64,000 bases of DNA, taken from contig JAGKQI010000016.1 in assembly GCA_018806915.1 (NCBI GenBank), positions 186,001 through 250,000 on the forward strand. The letters are read 5' to 3'. Below are positions 54,601 to 62,020 of this stretch, one piece after another. Below the pieces are notes generated by a model. It saw only the letters and a program-made list of their open reading frames with translations, did no database searches and had not been told where the DNA came from. The number at the start of each line of letters is the position of its first letter. Within the stretch, counting starts at the first letter, position 1. Source of the stretch: Phytophthora colocasiae (lineage: Eukaryota; Oomycota; Peronosporomycetes; Peronosporales; Peronosporaceae). The position numbers were made by a program, and so were the translations under genes.

Positions 54601-55908
54601 TCCAGCGATTCAAGCTCGGACTCAAGTGATTCGTCTTCTGATGACTTGGATCCTCCGGAGATTGTCAACCTGACTTCTGCTTCCCAGGGACAAGCTGGAG
54701 CGACTCTGCTGACTATGAGGCCCTTCATAAACTCAAGTATCATCGGAGAATTTGATCCCCGAGCGACATTACGAGAACGGGTTCACTGGTGGGAGCGCTT
54801 CGTGAACATGGCATCTCAGGGAGCGTGGACGAATAAGACCCGCATACAGGAACTCAAGCTGAAGCTCCCGGTGTCTGCCAGAGATTGGTTCAACCAGCTT
54901 CCGAAGAGTGTTTCCCGTGACTGGAAGGAATTGTCAGCGGAGTTTCGCAGGCGCTATTGCAAGGCCCGGTCATCATACTCCGAGAGATATTTCACGATGG
55001 AAATGAAGAGTTCCGAGACTCCGTTGGACTTCTTCTATCGCCTGAACTCGGCCGCCGGAAAAACTGAGGTGGACTTCAGAAAATCCTCCAGACGTCTGGA
55101 GAAACACGTTCTGAGGTACATCACCAAGCTGAAGGACGAGCGTCTGAAGATCGCGTTACAAGGCCGGAAGTTCAGGAGTATCTCGGACCTGGAATATGCT
55201 CTGCAACAGGACGAAGATGTCTGGCGAACTGCTGATCAAGACACTACGACCACCAGACATCGGGATTTCCGAGCGGACAATCTCCCACGCGGACAGTTTA
55301 AGCCGAAGCGTATGGGGAAGACTTACGTCGCCCGAGAAGCAGACCCGGATGCCTCTGACGATGTCGATGCGGATACCAGAACTCAAGAGAAGGATGCCAG
55401 AGCTTCGTCGTCAGAGCACGATCGCGAGATGTCTGGTGTACAATCTTCGTCTGGTGTACAATCTGCCTCTCAGGCGCCTGGCGGTGCTGATTGGACTCAG
55501 ACTCTGACAAACGAAGTTTATCGGGTCATGGACAACATGGGATGGCGACCGCCGCCCCAGTCTCCCCAAGGATCGTCAGGTCAAGACTTCCAGCAGACAC
55601 GGCGCGATAACCCTGACTACTGGAACAAGTTCTGCGAAAAGTGTCGCCGATCGGGTCACTCTGAAGAGAACTGTTTGAGAGACATTGTCTGTGACAGATG
55701 TCAGGAGAAGGGTCACCCGAGCAGGATGTGCCGAGTACCGCCGTGTGAGGTTTGCGGAAAGGTGCACTCTGGGAGACCATGCGAAGACATCAAGACTCTG
55801 GAATCCCTCAAGAAACTAGCCCGTCAAGGTACACTGAAGGACCTGCCGGATCACCTACTGGAGAGACTCCTGGGTGACGAGGCTGACTCTGGGAAACAGT
55901 TAAACTAG
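51685..55908 (+). CDS. Gypsy B Gag, unusually long (1407 aa)
   Basis: Starts at the ATG at 51685 (MASHGTTRGGRRGRGGRS); no upstream ATG is needed. Residues 1-230 are charged with an Arg/Gly-rich tip. Residues about 230-400 form a folded block (WRTAKPDANVFQKAAAATGDYIKW), then a Ser/Thr-rich region. A long predicted coiled coil runs at about 630-850 (QQEWQRRMEQEQKEF.., DLEERRSQ). The capsid-like gag domain is near 1025-1150 (RVHWWERFVNMA, WFNQLP, EFRRRYCKA). Three zinc knuckles close the protein near 1313-1370 (CEKCRRSGHSEENC, CDRCQEKGHPSRMC, CEVCGKVHSGRPC). Most Gypsy Gags are 300-500 aa. The frame is intact for more than 4 kb. Confidence 0.88.
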   Translation: MASHGTTRGGRRGRGGRSMATRQSKRLQGLPPDEQPDLDAVQKAAREKRKAAREKEAVEEVNVPEPAVEDQPAAEPEAQETPDVSGEQGSEEGPSEAEASGDEVATAREGGDEASEGGADVVESPEVIDLCSESTTSGKSVGEVKTEPGLVDERVSKTPKSEDTPMSDDMPMKSEDSLKTPSDVSGRADSLDGERALKYVRREFRRWRDMDAGRIVPPNVEYAWRTAKPDANVFQKAAAATGDYIKWRCSSVFPEDMWISEFCLRRHSFGRIQDLSYVEISMNTLTAPECVAVLQTMLYEAGFEFQNLLPRWSQTQASAIFEPQVRSVATELQSRLAEELVEWATVTARSQVNRLPEDTKVGNEARQGEADGILRDEKADLQGRQLIMRLRVTGLRVTHSSDGSSSGEPPQSKRLLHGPPRPQVSSTPSALSTPSLSSLPVYESHSDSTRLESGVPMSEDRGSSLTTGAPVPSVIGTSRTSDDHSSGLQTSRGSSTDSSLMSMSRGASAHMPLSVGGLAMIAQGADAGGMVAGESMGIHVTRTLMPVKSEPEDFEMLEEKLEFPEVKSERQLSTRNSVRDSVHRTPEAPASSVSSRGRSHQSRHQSLKSEDHRKVSSRRLSSVASSRMRSSQRSGPAQIELNAMRQQQEWQRRMEQEQKEFLARERLESMERERRREQRELDTRQQIQAPTDRLLESESARLEAQRRADDLEERRSQASESKLKYHSKSTERQVSDEQVSGEQFSDVQRLETEFADRWKQREAEAEAERARWADELKRDWISQMETLQRVHDVESERDRERESSQNMQRFQAAELRNLRATLSQVQGVAHPEVATSSRISGEHDPKPATGLLVNSRDTGDCTPGVRGSEGVASRGRVTPIKTTEAFHTPLPLRRTTDTERAKAGRHGAATAAATTTQTAQAAPLTEVKTEGRRPATPRRDGHRKPSEKRSEDGRDAPRRPGRRRNDPDPGGSSSDSSSDSSDSSSDDLDPPEIVNLTSASQGQAGATLLTMRPFINSSIIGEFDPRATLRERVHWWERFVNMASQGAWTNKTRIQELKLKLPVSARDWFNQLPKSVSRDWKELSAEFRRRYCKARSSYSERYFTMEMKSSETPLDFFYRLNSAAGKTEVDFRKSSRRLEKHVLRYITKLKDERLKIALQGRKFRSISDLEYALQQDEDVWRTADQDTTTTRHRDFRADNLPRGQFKPKRMGKTYVAREADPDASDDVDADTRTQEKDARASSSEHDREMSGVQSSSGVQSASQAPGGADWTQTLTNEVYRVMDNMGWRPPPQSPQGSSGQDFQQTRRDNPDYWNKFCEKCRRSGHSEENCLRDIVCDRCQEKGHPSRMCRVPPCEVCGKVHSGRPCEDIKTLESLKKLARQGTLKDLPDHLLERLLGDEADSGKQLN

Positions 55909-56024
55909 CAAGCCCGTCGGATGGGGATCCGAAACGCGCCGGGCAAGGCACACCCCCAGAGTTATGTGTTCTAGTGTACGTAGGACCGGAGCTGAAAAGA
56001 ACCCAACCTAAAAATCAACATTGC

Positions 56025-56879
56025 ATGACCGCTTTAGCTCAAGAATCAGCCATGTCTTCAGAAATTCCGCGTCTGAGAGACAGTTCATCGGACTTTCCGA
56101 GAGACTGTTCACCGGACTTTCCGAGAGACAATGGACCGCCTCCGGACGACACAATCCAGTTTCGTCTGAAAGACGGGGAATGTTATGGCTGGTGGGAGGA
56201 TCACTACCCTGATCCTGCAAAGCGTGATGTGGTCATGGTGCATGGCGCTGTCAATGATCATCGGACCAAGATTCTCCTGGACACCGGTGCGACTATCAAC
56301 ATCCTGAGTTACGACTTTGCGCGTAAGCTCGGACTCAGGCTCAAGTCACACAAACAAACAAGAGTGTCTGGGATGGGAGGAGTTCCGACGTACATTGGTG
56401 CCAGTGCTGAGATCAAGCTAACTCTCGGACCGAGAGTGGTTTACATTGTTGATGTCTGGGTTGCGAATATCGGCGAAGGTATAAACGTGCTATTAGGAAT
56501 GGGATTCATGTTCGCCGCTGGTCTGAGGATCAGCGTTCGTGAGGGATTGGTATCTATGCCAGACGAAGTCGTGGTGATGATGTGCAGCTGGGAGCCTGGT
56601 GATCATGTCGGCAGGAACAGGTCCATCAGACCAAGTGAAGCGGTACTCCTGAGGCCGGGTGAAGAATTTGTTGTTCGCATTGATTATGGTCCGACGAACC
56701 CGCAACGAGAAGTCGTGTGGGCGGGACGTGGAGACCGTTGGGTGACTCAGCTGATTTATGCAGCCCGGTCATGGCCTGTGGCGGTGCGCGTGGTGAACAT
56801 TTCTGACAAGAATACGTGGGTGAATGAATTTTCTGACGTTGCAAGGATTGTGGAGTATGGACTTTTTCCCACGACATGA
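56025..56879 (+). CDS. Gypsy B aspartic protease
   Basis: Separate frame after gag, with the catalytic motif ILLDTGATINILS and the second conserved block (INVLLGMGFMFAAGLRI). It would process the Gag and Pol precursors. Its end overlaps the start of the RT frame by about 55 bases (56824-56879), and RT returns to the gag frame. The first in-frame ATG is at 56025, and non-ATG extension upstream is open. Confidence 0.75.
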   Translation: MTALAQESAMSSEIPRLRDSSSDFPRDCSPDFPRDNGPPPDDTIQFRLKDGECYGWWEDHYPDPAKRDVVMVHGAVNDHRTKILLDTGATINILSYDFARKLGLRLKSHKQTRVSGMGGVPTYIGASAEIKLTLGPRVVYIVDVWVANIGEGINVLLGMGFMFAAGLRISVREGLVSMPDEVVVMMCSWEPGDHVGRNRSIRPSEAVLLRPGEEFVVRIDYGPTNPQREVVWAGRGDRWVTQLIYAARSWPVAVRVVNISDKNTWVNEFSDVARIVEYGLFPTT

Positions 56880-59412
56880 TCGCTTTGTACGGCCAGGCTC
56901 TGCAGCCTATCGTGACTGGGAAGTTTTGATCCTGGAGAACACTCCGTCACCAGAGACGAAGAGACGTCTGAAGGCAGAAGCTGACTTGGAGGATCTGATA
57001 CCTCAACCTCCATGTGTGGATCACCCGGTATACCCGTGGCCAACTAAGATCTTACAACGCCCAAGGCTGGATAATGCTCGAGTACTGTTTGTGAGGCCTA
57101 CTTCGGTCCCACGAGCAAAACAAGTTCGTTTCGCTTTGGATGTGGCTACGCAGACAGATGACTGGGTGGATGCCGGAAAAGAGGAGACCCGAGATACCGC
57201 TGTGGACACCGGAGATCTGGAATTGCCATCAGAAGAGACGACTCCGAAGGACTCCGGAACCATGTCTGGAACTCCGAGTAACATGGTCGAGGATGAAGTC
57301 ACCCTGAGTGTTTCTGGTGAACTGTTCATGGGGGATATGGATCCGACAGACTGTTCATGGGACATCCCAATCCAGAGTATGCCAGGCACCCCTGTGGAAA
57401 AGCTCCGAGCCGAGTACGAGCGGTGCATGCGAGTCACGAATGAAGAACTGGATCTGGAACCCGGTGTCTATATACGGGAAGGAACAGAGCTGCTCTCTCA
57501 ATTACGTGATCAGCTGGTTATGCTACCTGAACTGGAAGATTTGACTCCTGAATGCGACATTGACAAGGCTGATGTTGGAGTTCCCGGGAAAACAACGCCG
57601 GAGATGGAGAAGAAACTCAGGGACATTCTGAAGTATCACCGGAAAATCTTTCTGGGAGACGGCAATGCCGCACCTGCCCCGGCAAGGGGTGTGGTCTGTG
57701 ACTTGGACGTGGGAGACGCTAAACCTGTTGCCCAACGTCCGAGGTCCGTTGCCCCTCACCTGATGATCAAGGTGTACGAACTTCTGAAGAAGCTCCTGGA
57801 GACCGGACTCATCGAATACTCGACTTCGCCTTGGGCATCACCAATTGTGATTGTCCTCAAGAAGAATGGTGTGGACATACGCATGTGTATCGATTATCGA
57901 GTGGTGAATGGTTTTATCCAGTTGTCGCGTTATCCGTTGCCCCTGATAGACGATCTGTTGATTGGGTTTGAGGCAGCACTGTGGTTTATGAGTCTGGATA
58001 TGGCGAGTGGTTTTTGGGCTATTCGAATGACGGAGCGTGCGAGACTGATCTCAGCGTTCATCTGCCCATTTGGACATTTCCAGTGGGTAAGAATGCCCTT
58101 CGGTCTGAAGAACGCCCCTCTGGTATACCAGGCTATGCTGGATAACTGTCTGTGGGGGTTCGTGCGATTGTCACCTGAAGAGGAAGCTGAGGTTGACCCC
58201 GATGTGCTGGAATTCCTGAAGTTAGAACCCCAGAACTCTGACGTACATGGTCTGATGTCTGGTGAACAACTTCAGAACTCTGATGAACACATGCCAGGGG
58301 TTCCAGTGCTCACTGACCAAATGACTGTCTTTCAGAGGAACATCCCAGTCCCGTCCTTCATGGGACCGGTACTCGGTCGAAGTTCCTACATTGACGACAT
58401 TGCTCATGGGGCGCCCACCTGGGATCAACTTTGTGAAGACCTGAATGCCTTGCTCTTCAGACTCAGATACTGGAACATTTCTGTGAGCCTGCCCAAGAGC
58501 GAGTTCGGGAAGCTGACGATTCCTTATCTGTCGCATGAGATCAGTGCTGAAGGACTGAGAGCTACACCGAAGATTGTCAAGGGAGTGGAAGAATTGCCGT
58601 TTCCGTCGACACTCAAGGGAGTACAGAGTTTCATGGGAAGTCTGAATTATTACAACAAGTTTATCGAAGACTTACCGGTGATCGCTGCTGTGCTCTACGA
58701 GTTGTCTGATGAACAGATTCGTGCTGGTCGAGATTTGGCTCGAGCTAAGGAAGCCTTTGAAATTCTGAAGCGCAAGATTGTCTCGACACCGCTCCTCAGA
58801 CACCCAGATCGCACCAAGCCTTTCGTTATTATTCCCCATGCGAACCCGTGGGCTGCTTCAGCCGTCTTGGGACAGGAGTACGATGGAGTGATACACCCCG
58901 TACGGTTCACTGGACGTGTGTTGAATGAGGCGGAGCTCCGGTATCACATCGCAGAGAAAGAGGTCATCGCGATCCTCAGGGTTCTGGAGAACTTTCGGGC
59001 TCTGATAAACACGAGTCCCGTGATCACGGTGTACACCAGACATTCGGTGTTGAAATGGCTCCTGTCATCCAGTTCGGCTGATGGTCGGAACGTGAAGTGG
59101 GGATTGAAGTTGTCACACTGGAATTTGGAGATTCGCAGGATCCAGCGAGATGAAGATGGTCTCCCGGCTATTCTTGGAGCGGGCATCACACCCCGTGAAC
59201 ACCTCGATGAGGTTTCTGAAAACCTCATCCCCGTCAAGGGGCGAGTCAAACCTCCAGCACCCATTAGCGTGGAGATGCTAGGGGCTGATTACCGAGGTTG
59301 TGTTCTAAGTTTTGATGGTGCCGCCAAGACATCCACTCGCCTGGGAAGCTGCGGATGTGTACTCTGGGAGCTCCCGGGTGGAATATCCTGGAAGCCCAAG
59401 GGTTCGCTCTGA
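56824..59412 (+). CDS. Gypsy B reverse transcriptase and first RNase H
   Basis: A linker (about 300 aa) precedes RT: YELLKKLLETGLIEYSTSPWASPIVIVLKK, CIDYRVVNGF, MSLDMASGFWAI (catalytic Asp), RMPFGLKNAPLVYQ and the YIDD active site (SSYIDDIAHG). About 75 residues rich in Glu, Gln, Ser and Asp sit between NAPLVYQAMLDN and YIDD, where most RTs have about 20. The first RNase H is recognisable (AELRYHIAEKEVIAILRVLENFRALI) but has PHAN where the catalytic Asp-Ala-Ser normally lies. A second RNase H begins (SFDGAAKTSTRLGSCGCVLWE) and is cut at 59412 by a one-base frame loss near 59385. Confidence 0.85.
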   Translation: MNFLTLQGLWSMDFFPRHDRFVRPGSAAYRDWEVLILENTPSPETKRRLKAEADLEDLIPQPPCVDHPVYPWPTKILQRPRLDNARVLFVRPTSVPRAKQVRFALDVATQTDDWVDAGKEETRDTAVDTGDLELPSEETTPKDSGTMSGTPSNMVEDEVTLSVSGELFMGDMDPTDCSWDIPIQSMPGTPVEKLRAEYERCMRVTNEELDLEPGVYIREGTELLSQLRDQLVMLPELEDLTPECDIDKADVGVPGKTTPEMEKKLRDILKYHRKIFLGDGNAAPAPARGVVCDLDVGDAKPVAQRPRSVAPHLMIKVYELLKKLLETGLIEYSTSPWASPIVIVLKKNGVDIRMCIDYRVVNGFIQLSRYPLPLIDDLLIGFEAALWFMSLDMASGFWAIRMTERARLISAFICPFGHFQWVRMPFGLKNAPLVYQAMLDNCLWGFVRLSPEEEAEVDPDVLEFLKLEPQNSDVHGLMSGEQLQNSDEHMPGVPVLTDQMTVFQRNIPVPSFMGPVLGRSSYIDDIAHGAPTWDQLCEDLNALLFRLRYWNISVSLPKSEFGKLTIPYLSHEISAEGLRATPKIVKGVEELPFPSTLKGVQSFMGSLNYYNKFIEDLPVIAAVLYELSDEQIRAGRDLARAKEAFEILKRKIVSTPLLRHPDRTKPFVIIPHANPWAASAVLGQEYDGVIHPVRFTGRVLNEAELRYHIAEKEVIAILRVLENFRALINTSPVITVYTRHSVLKWLLSSSSADGRNVKWGLKLSHWNLEIRRIQRDEDGLPAILGAGITPREHLDEVSENLIPVKGRVKPPAPISVEMLGADYRGCVLSFDGAAKTSTRLGSCGCVLWELPGGISWKPKGSL

Positions 59413-61637
59413 AAGATGTCACTGTAAATGACTCAGAATACTGTGGTCTGATCAATGGATTGAAGTTGGCTTTGGAACGTGGTATCCGAGACTTGGTGGT
59501 TGTCGGAGACTCTCGTATCGCTATCCAGCAAGCTCAAGGTCTGATCAATTGTAATCAGCCGAACCTGCAGCGGAAATTGGCCGAGTTTGAGTCTCTGAAG
59601 ATCAAGTTTCAGTCTCTGAAGCTAGTGCACGTGAAGCGTGAGTTCAATCAAGCAGCGGACTATTTGACGTCCAAGACCCTCGTTCTTGGCGAGTCCGGGC
59701 AGGTCCAAGACCCTGACGAACTGACTCATCTAAAACTGGTGTCCAAGATCCCAGAGAAACTGATGAAGCCTCCCGAAGGGATGTCTTCTGAAACTCCGGA
59801 CGATGTTCACCGGACCTCTGGTGAACATGATTGTACATCGGAGATGGATGACCCAGGGCCAGAGTCTGCGCCCCTGCCTCATGCTGCCAAGGTGCTTGTT
59901 GCCATCACTCGTGCACGCGATCAGGAAGAAGCAAACCTATCAGATGACGCGGAGGCTCGTGAACCCATGGGCCCATTGGAGTTTCAGGAAGAACGCTGGC
60001 GGCGGATCAAAGTTCACCAGACTCAAGATGTTCATCTGGCAGAACTCATCAAGTTCCTTAAGGGTGACGTGGGAGATCTACCACGACCCCGAGTAAGGAA
60101 GCTTGCCAGGATCGCCGATGATTTCATCTTGGATTCCAGAGACGTTTTGTACCGCCTCAGCCGTGCTACCAGAGAACGTCCGAGAGACATGGTTGATGAG
60201 CTCCGACTTGTGGTCCCTAGAGACTTGCATGCCGATATGCTGCACTATGCTCATGGGGATTACCAGGGTGCTCACCAGGGAATCAAACGTACGTTCGAGA
60301 AGCTGAGCTCCGAGTTCTACTGGATTGGTATGTACGCTGATGTGGAAAGGTTCGTCAAGGAGTGTATGGACTGTGCAAGTGGCAAGGGGCGTCCCCCAAA
60401 TCCTGGACCGTCGCCCGGCAACATCGAGCCCAGTCGACCTTTTGAAGTAGTGTCCATGGATTTCGTGACGCACATGCCAAAGTCCGCCAGAGGCAACACG
60501 TTCCTGCTGTTGTTCCAAGACATGTTCTCAGGCTATGTGATGTGCAAGCCTATGAGTATTACAACGGCTCAAGATGTCGCTGAGGCCTACGAGGAACGTG
60601 TCTTCCGGAATTTCGGAGCTAGCTCCCTGATACGCCATGATCAGGACCCTCGGTTCATGAGTGAAGTGTTCAGGTGTTTCCGGGATCTCCTGGGAAGCAG
60701 ACAGCGAGCGACTCTGGCGTACCGTCCCCAGGCGAACGGCCAACAAGAACGGTCTGTTCAAACGGTCGTGCGTGCCATCAAGGCCTACATCGCTGAAGCT
60801 GATCAAAGTGACTGGGACGACCACGCCGAGCGTCTGATGTTCGCATTGAACACTTCCTTTGATGCGACCCGTCTGGAAACACCTTTCTTTCTGGTGCACG
60901 GATGGGATGCTCATGGGACTGTGTCCGCAATGCTTGGTCCAAAGCCTTCTGGTGTACAAGAGCGCACTGCTTATGAGTGGCGTCGGAAGATGCAACGAGA
61001 TTACAGCTACGCTCAAGCCTGTGCTGAAGAACTTCAGAAGAAGGCCAAGCAGGAGCGTTCTGAAGAACAGACCCGAAAGTGGAAGGAGTTGTCGGAACGT
61101 CTGAAGTCCGGATTTGCCGTCGGTGATGCCGTGTGGCTATACATCCCCAAGGTACAAACGGGGCTGAGTCGGAAACTCGCACACATGTGGCATGGTCCTT
61201 TCCGGATTGAAGAGATGCTAGATGATTTTCGTGTGAAACTGAAGGTCGGGGACACCGGGTATCGGGTGAACCCTTGGGTGCATATAAGTCGCCTGAAACC
61301 GAGAGCCTTGTTTCCCAGAAGACCAACTGTGGAGCTTGATATCCGCGAGGATGATGACTTTGATGCAGCGCTGTTACCAGAAGACAGTTGGGAGCCCGAC
61401 ACCGAGAATGATGAATACGAAGTGGAAAAGATACTTGACACTCGGTGGAGCAAGCGTACCAGGACCTCCAAGAGACTTCGCGAATACCTGGTCAAGTGGA
61501 AGGGGTACGACGAGACAGAGTGGCTACCCTTGTCAAAGCTGAACTGTGGCGCTTTACTGTATGAGTTCAATCAGAGCGCACGAGCGCGAGCTCGTTTCCA
61601 AGCAATGCAAGCTGGAGACGATCACCCCAGAGTTTAA
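59355..61637 (+). CDS. Gypsy B second RNase H, integrase, chromodomain
   Basis: Continues the second RNase H in a shifted frame (NDSEYCGLINGLKLALERG, VVVGDSRIAI, REFNQAADYLTSKTL), giving the Asp-Glu-Asp-Asp set together with SFDGA upstream. Integrase has HYAHGDYQGAHQG ... CMDCASGKG, Asp in VSMDFVTHMP, Asp in RHDQDPRF and Glu in NGQQERSVQ, then MWHGPFRIEE. The C-terminal chromodomain reads YEVEKILDTRWS ... REYLVKWKGY ... EWLPLSKL. Oomycete Gypsy elements with a second, archaeal-type RNase H are known. The stop is at 61637. Confidence 0.88.
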   Translation: MCTLGAPGWNILEAQGFALKDVTVNDSEYCGLINGLKLALERGIRDLVVVGDSRIAIQQAQGLINCNQPNLQRKLAEFESLKIKFQSLKLVHVKREFNQAADYLTSKTLVLGESGQVQDPDELTHLKLVSKIPEKLMKPPEGMSSETPDDVHRTSGEHDCTSEMDDPGPESAPLPHAAKVLVAITRARDQEEANLSDDAEAREPMGPLEFQEERWRRIKVHQTQDVHLAELIKFLKGDVGDLPRPRVRKLARIADDFILDSRDVLYRLSRATRERPRDMVDELRLVVPRDLHADMLHYAHGDYQGAHQGIKRTFEKLSSEFYWIGMYADVERFVKECMDCASGKGRPPNPGPSPGNIEPSRPFEVVSMDFVTHMPKSARGNTFLLLFQDMFSGYVMCKPMSITTAQDVAEAYEERVFRNFGASSLIRHDQDPRFMSEVFRCFRDLLGSRQRATLAYRPQANGQQERSVQTVVRAIKAYIAEADQSDWDDHAERLMFALNTSFDATRLETPFFLVHGWDAHGTVSAMLGPKPSGVQERTAYEWRRKMQRDYSYAQACAEELQKKAKQERSEEQTRKWKELSERLKSGFAVGDAVWLYIPKVQTGLSRKLAHMWHGPFRIEEMLDDFRVKLKVGDTGYRVNPWVHISRLKPRALFPRRPTVELDIREDDDFDAALLPEDSWEPDTENDEYEVEKILDTRWSKRTRTSKRLREYLVKWKGYDETEWLPLSKLNCGALLYEFNQSARARARFQAMQAGDDHPRV

Positions 61638-61658
61638 ACTCTAATCTATTCTGAGAAC

Positions 61659-61684
61659 TCTGGTGAACATCACTGTTCACCAGA
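61659..61684. repeat. Hairpin of the element-B motif between convergent ORFs
   Basis: TCTGGTGAACA (61659-61669) pairs exactly with TGTTCACCAGA (61674-61684) with four bases between. It lies 22 bp after the pol stop, and the antisense ORF ends at 62021. Confidence 0.85.
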
Positions 61685-62020
61685 CGATGTATTTCAGAGA
61701 TGAAGGTGTCTGAGAGACATGTCTTTCGGAAATGTGATTTCGGGGATACGTGACTCCCAGAGATGGTGATTGTTATGTGAATTTGTATGGAGATGATTTT
61801 GTGGTTGTGTGTTTATGATGGAATTTTACGAGTGAATTATGATGATGCTACGAGAAGAAGATTACTGAACGACATGTGAGGATGTTAAAGGAGAAGGTCG
61901 TCGGGGAACTATATTTGGAATTGTTACTACGCTACGATATGCAGACGACTAAGTTGTTCTGGAAGAAGAAGTGTAGTTCCCCGGAGATGTCGCGAAGAGT
62001 ACACCGGACTTCTGGCGTAC

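Noticed and set aside
59355..59412. Programmed frameshift in Gypsy B pol
   Set aside because: The shift falls inside the second RNase H domain, not between proteins, so a random one-base loss is more likely.
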